A stretch of 63,581 nt of DNA from Desulfobacterales bacterium (GTDB lineage: Bacteria > Desulfobacterota > Desulfobulbia > Desulfobulbales > BM004): contig JAKITW010000007.1 in NCBI GenBank assembly GCA_021647905.1, forward strand, positions 1-63,581, given 5' to 3'. Under the pieces are notes generated by a model that was given only the letters and a program-made list of their open reading frames with translations, searched no databases and had not been told where the DNA came from. Of the stretch, positions 26,959-35,137 are shown one piece after another. The translations under genes were made by a program, and so were the position numbers. Positions within the stretch are counted from its first letter, which is position 1. Each line of letters begins with the position of its first letter.

Positions 26959-28281
26959 TTACCGTTCCGGTCGGGGTTGGCGGGCCGCCAGTTTTTTCGC
27001 CTTGAAAAGGGCCTTTCGATTCCTGGTGGAGTTGGGCTTGAGCTCCACGGCCCGGGCATAGGATATTGCCGCGGCCCGGAAATCATTGTTAACGGCCTGG
27101 GCCTGGCCCAGCCAGTAGAATGCACTGCCGCTTTCAGGGTTTTTTTCAACCTGCTTTTTTGCCTCGGCAAGGGCGGTATCGAGGTGCTCGCGGGCGCGGA
27201 CCTCATCTCCCTGTAAACGATACGTATGAACCATGTTCAGGTTTGCCGAAACACTTTTCCGGTTTTTTTCCAGACGCTTGAGGCCTGCCCCAAGCGCCCT
27301 TTTCATATAATAAGAGGCCTGTTGCTCGTCTCCCAGTTCCCGGTAGCACAGAACAAGTTGGCGCAGGGTAAAGGTATTGTCAGGGAACTTGCTTTCCTGT
27401 ATATGGTAGAGCCTTGCCGCCAGACGCCATTGGCCGATATTCTTGAACGCGTTTGCGTGTTTCCTGGAAACCTTGTCAAACCGGACCAGCGAACCTATAT
27501 ACAGTCGCGGTGTCTGTTTGACCACATAGGAACTCGCAGCGGCAAGCACTGTTGCGCTCAAGAATATCTGCAGGATGCTGATGGTCAGTTGCCGGACAGG
27601 CACGGGCCGCCAGAAGCGGCTGCCATGGGGGGGAAGATCGAGCCGAAAGGCAACCTCATAATGGCTGGCCATTATGCAGAAAGCAAAAGAAAGAAGAATT
27701 TCCGCGACCTCGGCCTCGTTCATATAATAATATTCAGGCTCAAGCCAGCCCGCGGTTACAAAAAAAGGACTGAGATAAAGAGGTGGAGACGGCAGGCCCT
27801 TTTCTTCCATCCAGATGGCCGGTTGCCAGCGATATCTGAGGGCCAGGGGATAGACCAGGCTGTAAAGGGTCAGGCCGACGGCCAGGCCGTACTCCATGAA
27901 CTGTTTGGTCAAGGTTTCGATGGGCCCGACAAAGATGTTGTGTATATTGGTCTCGTTCTGGATGTTGTGGGCCTTGAAAAATTGAGGCGTGCTAATATTG
28001 AAAATTCTCTGACCCCAGGAAATTTCTTCCATTGCCACGTAAAAGCAGGCCAGGGCAAGAACTCCGAAAAAGAGACGGAACCGTTTATGGCTGAAAGAGA
28101 CCCAGAGAGACAGGACCATGGCCATGGAAAAAAAATAAAACTGCAGCCACTCACCGAACATGTCTTCCATGGTGGCCCAGATATAGAGATCCGGGTATCT
28201 GGTTCCCAGGACCAGGTACCCGGCAAAGATGAGAAGATAGAGAATGAGGGCTGTCAACTGGTGGGATCTAAGTCCGGACAT
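26959..28281 (-). CDS. Polytopic membrane protein with C-terminal TPR-like region
   Basis: A 440-residue protein that I do not recognise as a named family. About seven hydrophobic segments occupy residues 10-270; within them EEISWGQRIFNI is a striking conserved-looking segment. The last ~170 residues are helical repeats of TPR type (for example FRAAAISYARAVELKPNS). The start at 28281 is chosen because GGGGAA precedes it; the longer frame overlaps the upstream regulator. It lies 47 bp after the sigma-54 regulator gene. The C-terminus ends at the target duplication of the family-2 element, so the last residues may have changed. Confidence 0.75.
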   Translation of the reverse strand: MSGLRSHQLTALILYLLIFAGYLVLGTRYPDLYIWATMEDMFGEWLQFYFFSMAMVLSLWVSFSHKRFRLFFGVLALACFYVAMEEISWGQRIFNISTPQFFKAHNIQNETNIHNIFVGPIETLTKQFMEYGLAVGLTLYSLVYPLALRYRWQPAIWMEEKGLPSPPLYLSPFFVTAGWLEPEYYYMNEAEVAEILLSFAFCIMASHYEVAFRLDLPPHGSRFWRPVPVRQLTISILQIFLSATVLAAASSYVVKQTPRLYIGSLVRFDKVSRKHANAFKNIGQWRLAARLYHIQESKFPDNTFTLRQLVLCYRELGDEQQASYYMKRALGAGLKRLEKNRKSVSANLNMVHTYRLQGDEVRAREHLDTALAEAKKQVEKNPESGSAFYWLGQAQAVNNDFRAAAISYARAVELKPNSTRNRKALFKAKKLAARQPRPER

Positions 28282-28328
28282 GATAATTCCCCTGGTTGAG
28301 ATGGCTCTGCAACAAGTGCTGGACAGAC

Positions 28329-29864
28329 TCAAGAACCAAGATTATACCGTTTCATCTTTTTATGCAGCCCCTGGCGGGTAATTCCCAGCAGGGCGGCCGC
28401 TTTCAGCTTGTTGCCCCGTGTCTTTTTCAGGGCCTCTTCCATCAGCCTTATTTCAAGCTGTTTCACCTGATCCGGAATGGCGAGGCTGGTGATTCGTTCC
28501 GCCGGATTTTCCCGCTTGCCTGCCGCTATTTCCTGGGAGCAGGTGGTTGCCTGGATCTTTTCATTTTCAGAGGTAAGGGCAACCAGACGCTCCACCTCGC
28601 TGTGCAGCTGCCGCACATTGCCCGGCCAGTCATACTCCATGAACAGGTGCAGAACCTCGGCCGAGTATCCGCCAAGCTTTTTATGAAAGCGTTCGCAGGT
28701 ATCTTCTAAAAACGCGGTGGCCATGGGGATGATATCCTCTCTTCGCTCCCTGAGCGGCGGGATGGTTATTTTTACGGAAAAGAGCCGGAAAAAGAGATCT
28801 TCACGGAAGCGGCCTGATTCGACCTCGGCATTGAGGTCTTTATTGGTGGCGCTGATCAGCCGGAAGTTATAACGGATGACCTTGCTGCCGCCGAGCCGTG
28901 TCCCTTCTCCCTCCTGAAGGGCGCGAAGAAACTTGGGCTGGATGGCAAGGGGCATATCGGCAATCTCGTCAAGGAGCAGGGTGCCGCCGCCGGCCTCCTC
29001 GAACCGGCCGCTGCGACTCCGGTTGGCTCCGGTGAACGCCCCCTTTTCATACCCGAAAAACTCACTTTCCATGAGCTGTTCAGGTATTGTCGCACAGTTG
29101 ACAGCTATAAAAGCGTTGCTGTGACGGTCGCTTCCCTGGTGAATCGTCCGGGCGACAAGTTCCTTGCCCGTACCATTTTCCCCCTGGATGAGAACATTGA
29201 CCGGGGTGTTGCTTACCAGCCGGGCCATTTCCATCACCTCACGCATGGCCTTGCTTTCAGCAATAAAAAGACGGTCATGAAAATAACCGGTATCCAGCCG
29301 GTCCACCTCCTGGTTGAGCTGGGAGGAAATTTTCAGGATTTCTTCGTTAAGGATGGCGCTTTCAATAGACAGGGAAAGGTAGGAGGCAACTTCGCCGAGC
29401 AGGGCCAGATCCTCCTTGGTAAACCCTCCTTCCTTGTTTATAACCTGAATTGCGCCGGTTATACCGACAATGGTCGCTCCCTTGATGGGAGTACAGACCA
29501 TGTTACGCGAGATATAGCCTGTCTCCTCCTCAACCAGCTTATGGTATCCCTTTCTCTGGTCAAGGTCATTGGCAATGATCCCTTTGCCGGAAGAGATCGT
29601 CCGGCCGGCAATACTTCCCTCCCTGGGGGGCCTGATCTGTTTTTCTGCCAGTCCGGTACCGAACTTCGAACAGATATTTTCCGTGCCGAGTTCGGTAATA
29701 TAGATGGTGCATCGTTCCGCCGACATGAGTCTGGGCAGAATTTTTACATAAAACTCCAGGTAAGACTCATAATTTTCCGCAGACCATGCGGCTGTGACCT
29801 GCTCCATTCTCGTTTTAAGATTGGCAAGGCGCTTTCGGGATATGAGGGCTGGAATCTTATCCAT
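28329..29864 (-). CDS. Sigma-54-dependent regulator with GAF domain
   Basis: A 511-residue enhancer-binding protein. A GAF domain (about residues 30-185) is followed by the AAA+ domain with Walker A GENGTGKE, the sigma-54 loop KGAFTGAN and Walker B LLLDEIADM, and a C-terminal Fis-type helix-turn-helix (LKAAALLGITRQGLHKKM). There is no response-regulator receiver domain, so control probably comes from a ligand or redox signal on the GAF domain (inferred). It lies just upstream of, and divergent from, the minor pilin cluster, where a sigma-54-like site is present. Confidence 0.93.
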   Translation of the reverse strand: MDKIPALISRKRLANLKTRMEQVTAAWSAENYESYLEFYVKILPRLMSAERCTIYITELGTENICSKFGTGLAEKQIRPPREGSIAGRTISSGKGIIANDLDQRKGYHKLVEEETGYISRNMVCTPIKGATIVGITGAIQVINKEGGFTKEDLALLGEVASYLSLSIESAILNEEILKISSQLNQEVDRLDTGYFHDRLFIAESKAMREVMEMARLVSNTPVNVLIQGENGTGKELVARTIHQGSDRHSNAFIAVNCATIPEQLMESEFFGYEKGAFTGANRSRSGRFEEAGGGTLLLDEIADMPLAIQPKFLRALQEGEGTRLGGSKVIRYNFRLISATNKDLNAEVESGRFREDLFFRLFSVKITIPPLRERREDIIPMATAFLEDTCERFHKKLGGYSAEVLHLFMEYDWPGNVRQLHSEVERLVALTSENEKIQATTCSQEIAAGKRENPAERITSLAIPDQVKQLEIRLMEEALKKTRGNKLKAAALLGITRQGLHKKMKRYNLGS

Positions 29865-30159
29865 AACGGGACACACCGTTTACACCGCGTAAACACTGGT
29901 TGCACTCCTGTTTTTTGCAGACGCAGTATGAACTTTTTTAGTTCTTGTGTCAACTATGGTTACATTTTTATTTACTGTTTTGTATATATCCGCGGATAAG
30001 AGTTCGGCCGATTGGCTGCACCACGGCGAGCTTACAGGTCAAGGAGTGTACTCGACAGGTGGTCGCGCCACCCTGTGAGTTACGTTACTTTTTGTTCGCA
30101 TGGGGTTTGATAATGAATAAGGAGGCCTGCCATTGAACCAGCCGGCCCGGGCCCGGACC

Positions 30160-30175
30160 AGGCGTAAAACTTGCA
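30160..30175 (+). promoter_or_regulatory. Candidate sigma-54 (-24/-12) promoter
   Basis: AGGCGTAAAACTTGCA matches the GGC / TTGCA core of the -24/-12 consensus, with exactly ten bases between GG and GC. It points toward the pilin cluster starting at 30500. A family-2 element is inserted two bases beyond it, so one copy of its target duplication (ACTTGCAA) contains the -12 box. No other strong -24/-12 site was seen in 29865-30499. Confidence 0.5.
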
Positions 30176-30176
30176 A

Positions 30177-30328
30177 GTAAGCGTTCACCAGCACCTCATC
30201 TTCGCCCATTCTGGCCTGCTCGAATAGCACCAGTATGCTTCGCAGTCCCGAATGAACGAATCTAAGCCACTGGTAAACGCTTACGGGCATGAGTTTACCG
30301 TAAATCCGTACCCCCGGTGAACGGTTAC
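30177..30328 (-). mobile_element. Family-2 IS66-like MITE, copy B
   Basis: A 152-bp element with a perfect 8-bp duplication ACTTGCAA (30169-30176 and 30329-30336). The ends are GTAAGCGTTCACCAGCACC and, inverted, GTAACCGTTCACCGGGGG. It is in the reverse orientation relative to copy A. The surrounding region 29865-30499 has no protein gene. Confidence 0.93.
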
Positions 30329-30499
30329 ACTTGCAAAAACCATGTCGGGGTTGAAACCGACACACGGCAGGTCACCGGCCAATGGCGTGGGTTCCCCCAA
30401 TATTTCCATAAGCATGTTTAAAGATAACCTGTTATAATTGTGGGATTATAAAAATATTCTTGCTAGACTTGCCAGCTGTTTTCACCAGAAGAGGCAACC

Positions 30500-31198
30500 A
30501 TGATGTTACGGCCCGGATTGCAGCGAAAAACCTCATTCCCACTCTGTTGTTCAATGAAGAGGGATGGATGCCACTGGGAAATATCCGGGTTCACTCTGGT
30601 GGAAGTGCTTGTTGTAATGATTATTTCCGCCATTCTTACGTTGGGGGTCGTCAATATGTTTACCTCGAACAAGGCTAAACTGAAGGCAGCGGCATTTGCC
30701 CTGCGGGGAGATATAAACCTGGCCCGTTCCGAGGCGGTTACCCGCAACAAAGACGTCCTGATCCAATTTGTTTTTAATGTGAGTGAATCCTCTTTTGTTA
30801 ATGGTTCCGGTGACCGGGACGGCTACCGGATCTGTGTGGACGGTGATACCGGCACCGCCAATAACAGTTGCGGTGATGCCGACGATACTTCAATCCGGGA
30901 TATGCGGATGAAACCGGAAGTGCAGTTCTATGATACCACCGGCGGCGCCATAACCGGGGGGCCGACAACGACCTCGGGCGGATCCAGTCTTGTTAACAAG
31001 GATGGTGTTCTTTTTACCTCGAACAAGTTCAAGATGCAGGCTGATGGAACGAGTAATCTCGCGGGAACAGCAGTCATTTATGTACCGGAGACAGGAGACC
31101 CGACAACAATGCTGGTCGAGCCGTTCGCAGTTGTGGTGAACAGCACGGGCCGGGTCCGGTTGGAGCGATGGCGAACCGATGACTGGTATGACAAGTAA
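30500..31198 (+). CDS. GspH/FimT-type minor pseudopilin
   Basis: A 232-residue type IV pilin-like protein. The prepilin peptidase site is G30/F with FTLVEVLVVMIISAILTLGVV as the first part of the N1 helix, including Glu at +5. The 30-residue leader is long; an internal ATG at 30554 would give a 12-residue leader, but AAGAGG before ATG 30500 supports the longer form. The C-terminal part is a variable globular head with a likely disulfide (CVDGDTGTANNSC). FimU/FimT-like minor pilins help start pilus assembly. First gene of the plus-strand pilin cluster. Confidence 0.85.
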   Translation: MMLRPGLQRKTSFPLCCSMKRDGCHWEISGFTLVEVLVVMIISAILTLGVVNMFTSNKAKLKAAAFALRGDINLARSEAVTRNKDVLIQFVFNVSESSFVNGSGDRDGYRICVDGDTGTANNSCGDADDTSIRDMRMKPEVQFYDTTGGAITGGPTTTSGGSSLVNKDGVLFTSNKFKMQADGTSNLAGTAVIYVPETGDPTTMLVEPFAVVVNSTGRVRLERWRTDDWYDK

Positions 31199-31258
31199 TG
31201 CCCGTCCGGAACATGCGAAAAACAATCCTTATTGCCGGACAGACACCAGGTGGCAGGA

Positions 31259-31675
31259 TTATGGTGGGCAGGTTATTTCCTGGGATTCCTGGAGGGTGCT
31301 GGAAATCTGGTAGCACTGGTCGGCCTCAAGCTTGCTCTTGGTCATGGCGGTAAAAACCGTGGTGTCGGCCGCGGTGATGGAGTAGGTGAAGTATTCAGTG
31401 TCCGCCGGGTTGAAGTTGAGCATGCTGGTGAAGGTCGAGGCGGTGATGCTGCCGCCGTAGTAGTTGTTATTCATGGCATAGTACATCTCCTGGGCGGTTT
31501 TCAGATCAAGAAGATTGTTGCGGGCATTTGTAAGGCGGGCCTTTTTTACATGATTGTAGTAGGCAGGGATACTGACCGCGGCCAGAATGCCGATGATCGC
31601 CACCACGGACAAGAGTTCGACAAGAGAAAAGCCTTTGTTTTTTCGTGCAGAAAGAGCTGTGCGAACCATTTCCAT
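31259..31675 (-). CDS. Type IV pilin-like protein
   Basis: A 138-residue pilin on the strand opposite to the other pilin genes. A short basic leader (MEMVRTALSARKNKG) ends at the cleavage site G/FSLVELLSVVAIIGILAAVSIPAYYNH, typical of PilA/PilE-like subunits. The head is small and has two cysteines near the C-terminus (CYQISSTLQESQEITC), the usual D-region disulfide. Its opposite orientation inside the minor pilin run suggests separate regulation. A major-pilin or minor-pilin role cannot be decided from sequence alone. Confidence 0.85.
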   Translation of the reverse strand: MEMVRTALSARKNKGFSLVELLSVVAIIGILAAVSIPAYYNHVKKARLTNARNNLLDLKTAQEMYYAMNNNYYGGSITASTFTSMLNFNPADTEYFTYSITAADTTVFTAMTKSKLEADQCYQISSTLQESQEITCPP

Positions 31676-31804
31676 CCCGCCTCGTGATGTAGTAGTTTAT
31701 GGCCGTCCGGTGGGAACCGATGTCAAGGTAACTTGATTTATTATAGCAGTATTAACAGGGAACAGCATCTTTTTTTGGCTACATTCCGGGGTAAAGGTAA
31801 CATT

Positions 31805-32455
31805 GTGATCGTGAAAATAGAGCAACAGTCAGGATTTACTATTGTTGAGTTGATGATCGCGGTGCTGGTTTCCCTTATTGCCTTGACCGGAATATACCAG
31901 GCCTTTGTCAGCTTTACCAATAATGCCAATGTCCAGGAACAGATTATAGAAATGCAACAGAACCTGCGTATCGGCATGAAAAGGATGGCTGACGAGATTC
32001 GCAAGGCCGGCTACGACCCGACCCTGAGTGGTAATTTCGGCATTACCGATGCCCAGGCAACGACAATCACCTTTACCGGAGATTTTGAGGGTACTGAAAA
32101 CGGCACGATTGATGCTGGAGAGACCATAACCTATTCATATGATTCGGCTGATCTTGAATTGGAGCGCGCAGTTGACAACGGGACACCATCCCCGATAATA
32201 AGTAATGTTGATGTTGTAAATATTGTTTATCTGGACGCCGCCGGCAATGTAACGGCAACACTGAGCGATATTCGCCGGGTGCAGCTGGCGTTGGTGGTTC
32301 GAACAACAAACCCGGATTACTCATATACCGATACGGGTACGTTCAGTAACCTGCAGGGCACCGTAATTTTAAATACAGCATCCCTTTCAGGCGAGGACCT
32401 CAACCACCGCCGCAAGGCAATGACCCTTGAGCTGACCCTGCACAACCTTTATTAA
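31805..32455 (+). CDS. PilW-like minor pilin
   Basis: About 216 residues. The prepilin motif G/FTIVELMIAVLVSLIALTGIY is followed by an NLRIGMKRMADEIRKAGYDP segment characteristic of PilW-type minor pilins. The reading frame opens at 31733, but a long leader is unlikely; GTG 31805 (ten-residue leader) with an AAGG upstream is preferred, and GTG 31811 is possible. Next come PilV- and PilX-like genes, the usual FimU-PilV-PilW-PilX set in altered order. Confidence 0.82.
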   Translation: MIVKIEQQSGFTIVELMIAVLVSLIALTGIYQAFVSFTNNANVQEQIIEMQQNLRIGMKRMADEIRKAGYDPTLSGNFGITDAQATTITFTGDFEGTENGTIDAGETITYSYDSADLELERAVDNGTPSPIISNVDVVNIVYLDAAGNVTATLSDIRRVQLALVVRTTNPDYSYTDTGTFSNLQGTVILNTASLSGEDLNHRRKAMTLELTLHNLY

Positions 32456-32491
32456 CGAGTATCCGGTCCAAAATGGGACCAAGGGTAAGAA

Positions 32492-32947
32492 ATGAAGAAT
32501 AACAAAGGGTTCTCCCTGCTCGAAGTCTTGATCGGAATTTCCATTTTCGCCATCGGCCTGATGGGACTTATGGTCCTGCAGATTTCCGCCATAAAAAATA
32601 TCTCTTTTTCCGGCAAGTTGTCCGAGGCCACCCTGATTGGCGAGACCAAACTTGTTGATCTCAAAAATGTGCTGTCAGACAGTGATCCCCTTCTTGAAGA
32701 TGATGATGGCGACGGCGAGGACGGGCTTGGGGATTTCGGCTGCGGCCCCAGCGACGCCTGCTCCGACAAGGCGGACGGAGTAGACACCTCCCAGGGCCAG
32801 AAGGGCATCTACACCGTATACTGGAATGTTGCCCCAGATTCGCCCGACACAGGTGTTCAGACAATCAACGTTATTGTTACCTGGACCGCCAAAAATATTC
32901 AGCGGTCCATCCAGATTCGATCAATGCGGGATATGCTTTCGTCTTGA
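32492..32947 (+). CDS. PilV-like minor pilin
   Basis: A 151-residue pilin with a six-residue leader MKNNKG and cleavage before FSLLEVLIGISIFAIGLMGLMVLQ, the standard PilV N-terminus. An acidic, glycine-rich loop (DDDGDGEDGLGDFGCGPSD) contains two cysteines and could bind calcium or form a disulfide loop. It starts 36 bp after pilW, and 169 bp separate it from the first PilX-like gene. Confidence 0.87.
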   Translation: MKNNKGFSLLEVLIGISIFAIGLMGLMVLQISAIKNISFSGKLSEATLIGETKLVDLKNVLSDSDPLLEDDDGDGEDGLGDFGCGPSDACSDKADGVDTSQGQKGIYTVYWNVAPDSPDTGVQTINVIVTWTAKNIQRSIQIRSMRDMLSS

Positions 32948-33116
32948 GTCTTTTTTCGGCATAAAATTTGCAACAAAAATAGTCCGGGCAGGGCTTGTCC
33001 GGACTTGAGTGGCCATGAGTTGACGTTGGACCGTTATCAGCCGAACAGTTACATCGAGAAGATAAAAACCCAAAAAGCCTCTGCTGACAGAGGCATGACT
33101 CGACCGGGAGGTTATT

Positions 33117-33749
33117 ATGAAAAGACAACGGGTAAAAACAGTCAAAAAAGAAAAGGGATCAATCATTAATGTGGTTCTGCTGATTCTGGTTATTCTCAGC
33201 CTGGTCGGCATTGTGTTAAAGCAGACCGGCAACATTGACACCAAGATCGCCACAAACGAAAAACTTGCCAGGGTGGCGTATTATGCCGCTGATGCGGGCA
33301 TGGAGCGGGCAATCAACATGGTGACCGCCGGCCTGGACGGCGGTTCTCCGGACACCAGTTGGGTCGGAGTATCCCAGGGGTTCGGCGATGCCTCCTACCA
33401 GGTTGCGGTGGAGGATTACAGTTACATAAGCCCTCCGGCCGGCAGCAGCTCCTCGGGCAGCAGTTCCTCGGGCAGCAGTTCCTCGGGCTGTTCTTCATTA
33501 ATGCCGGCCAGAGGCGCGGATTCCATCTGGCAGAGAATCTCCGGATTTTTTGTCTCCCCAGCCTATGCCATGTGCGGCAGCAGTTCCTCGGGCAGTTCTT
33601 CAAGTTCGTTCACCCTGTTTGATGACAACGATGGTGACCTTGACGGCTATATTCGGATCACCTCCACGGGTACCATAAATAATGTCAGCAAGAGCATTGA
33701 AGTAATATTGAAAAGCGACGGCACGGTGGTGTCCAGGATCGAGCAGTAA
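33117..33749 (+). CDS. PilX-like minor pilin with Ser-Gly repeats (copy 1)
   Basis: A 210-residue protein with the PilX-type N-terminus: EKGSIINVVLLILVILSLVGIV, then the YYAADAGMERAIN segment. Its middle holds GSSSS repeats (about residues 109-123), then a cysteine-bounded loop (C124 to C152) with SGFFVSPAYA, a second GSSSS block and a DDNDGDLDGY motif resembling a calcium-binding loop. A paralogue follows at 33834. PilX normally works with PilY1, which is absent from this cluster. The serine blocks come from a 15-bp in-frame tandem repeat. Confidence 0.83.
   Translation: MKRQRVKTVKKEKGSIINVVLLILVILSLVGIVLKQTGNIDTKIATNEKLARVAYYAADAGMERAINMVTAGLDGGSPDTSWVGVSQGFGDASYQVAVEDYSYISPPAGSSSSGSSSSGSSSSGCSSLMPARGADSIWQRISGFFVSPAYAMCGSSSSGSSSSSFTLFDDNDGDLDGYIRITSTGTINNVSKSIEVILKSDGTVVSRIEQ
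33441..33485 (+). repeat. 15-bp in-frame tandem repeat in PilX-like gene
   Basis: Three copies of GGCAGCAGYTCCTCG encode Gly-Ser-Ser-Ser-Ser; partial copies recur at 33576-33605. Changes in copy number would lengthen or shorten the linker without a frameshift. Confidence 0.9.
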
Positions 33750-33833
33750 CACCGGTTACCCTGCTGCAAACGGAAAATGTACCGGCGCACACCACTGGTG
33801 CTTCGTCGGTACAACTGCGAATGGAGTAAAAAA

Positions 33834-34301
33834 ATGAAAAGAGGTGAAAGGATCGACACGGAGCAGCGCGGATCTATTATCAATATCGTACTGCTGGTGC
33901 TGGTAATCCTGACACTGATAGGATTCGTGCTTATCCGTTCCGCCAGGATCGACACCCGGATCGCAGCCAACGAAAAACAGGAAACAACGGCCTTCCATGC
34001 TGCCGACGCCGGTCTGTCCCGGGCCCTGAACATGCTTGAGGGTAATGGAGACGGCAGTTGGCTGGGAAGCCCCCAGTCCTTTGGTGATGCGACCTACCTG
34101 GTGACGATGACCGACTATACCAGCAGCAGTTCCTCCAGCATCTCCTCGGTCAGCAGCTCAAGCGCGGTATACAGTTATGATATTGATGGTGACGGGTATA
34201 TCCTGATCAGGACGACCGGGACGATCAACAAGGCAACTGTGGCGGTTGAAGCGATTTACCAGGAAGGCACGGGGATGATCTCCTGGAGGGAGGTGGAGTA
34301 A
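33834..34301 (+). CDS. PilX-like minor pilin (copy 2)
   Basis: A 155-residue paralogue of the gene at 33117. It shares QRGSIINIVLLVLVILTLIGFV, the FHAADAGLSRALNMLEG helix and an SFGDATYLV strand. The serine-rich block is shorter (about residues 104-120), and the Cys-bounded loop is missing. A DIDGDGYI loop again resembles a calcium site. The start MKRGER at 33834 is preferred for its GGAG and its match to copy 1. Two adjacent PilX-like genes suggest duplication, perhaps giving alternative pilus tips. Confidence 0.83.
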   Translation: MKRGERIDTEQRGSIINIVLLVLVILTLIGFVLIRSARIDTRIAANEKQETTAFHAADAGLSRALNMLEGNGDGSWLGSPQSFGDATYLVTMTDYTSSSSSSISSVSSSSAVYSYDIDGDGYILIRTTGTINKATVAVEAIYQEGTGMISWREVE

Positions 34302-34314
34302 GAAGCTCTTTATT

Positions 34315-34890
34315 CTATAGCCCGGCCGGAGGTTCCGGGAGGGGCATTTCCAGCCACCAAGCCGGCAATGCCCCTCCATTTGTTTTACGAACATCCTCCT
34401 CAAGCTCTTTCAAATCCATCAGCCCCTCTTTTATTTTGGCAATCCTCTTTTTCAGCTGGAGCCTGTTGCTTTTTGTTATTTCTTCGGTAAAAAGCCGGTA
34501 ATCTCTTTTCAGTTCTTCTATGAGGCCGGCCTTTCTCTCCTGCTGATATTCAGCAGGACTTTTTTCCTGTTCGTTGTCATCCTGTTCCGCGGCAACCTGC
34601 TCTTTTTCATTTTCCCCTTTTTCTTCTTGAACAACCTCATCCAGGGGGGGCGGTTCCGGTTTCGACTTGGTAAAAGCAACTTCCTGGACAGAGAGCACCC
34701 TGTCCACCGGGATGCCGATGGTGCCGCCCAGGGCTTCCAGATAAAGGACAGATCCTTCCATTTTTACGTCCCTGGCCTTGAGTCTGCCGCCGTTTTTAAA
34801 GGTTACCAGGTAGTCGGCAATACCCGGGCCGGGCATGAGAAGCAGAAAGGCAATGAGTAGGAGGATAATTTTTTTCATGGAATTGTTCAT
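34315..34890 (-). CDS. Secreted/periplasmic protein of unknown function
   Basis: A 191-residue protein with a clear signal peptide (KKIILLLIAFLLLMPGPGIA). The mature N-terminus (YLVTFKNGGRLKARDV) resembles a small beta barrel. A glutamate- and glutamine-rich linker (about residues 80-120) and a charged coiled coil (about 120-170) follow. I do not recognise a named family. It is convergent with the second PilX-like gene, with a 13-bp gap. An internal ATG at 34878 is an alternative start. A pilus-related envelope role is only suggested by position. Confidence 0.75.
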   Translation of the reverse strand: MNNSMKKIILLLIAFLLLMPGPGIADYLVTFKNGGRLKARDVKMEGSVLYLEALGGTIGIPVDRVLSVQEVAFTKSKPEPPPLDEVVQEEKGENEKEQVAAEQDDNEQEKSPAEYQQERKAGLIEELKRDYRLFTEEITKSNRLQLKKRIAKIKEGLMDLKELEEDVRKTNGGALPAWWLEMPLPEPPAGL

Positions 34891-35137
34891 CGTCTCGGGG
34901 TCAGGGGGTGAACCTTGTCAGGTTTATCTCCCTGTAGCCATGAAGATGCTAGCCAAAAAAAACAACAAAGTCAATGGACACGGGCTGGAATATCACCTCA
35001 AGCCGTCACGGATCCGGGAGAGAGAAGGCCGGCGGTTATTGAGATGCGCTTCTGAATTATGTAGACTGTCCAGCCAGACCTGGAGGTTCACTGGTCCATG
35101 GCCGGCGTTCCCGAACATGGAGTGAACTCTTACGCCC

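Noticed and set aside
31690-31740. Sigma-54 promoter for the minus-strand pilin
   Set aside because: No GG-N10-GC pattern was found upstream of 31675 on that strand.
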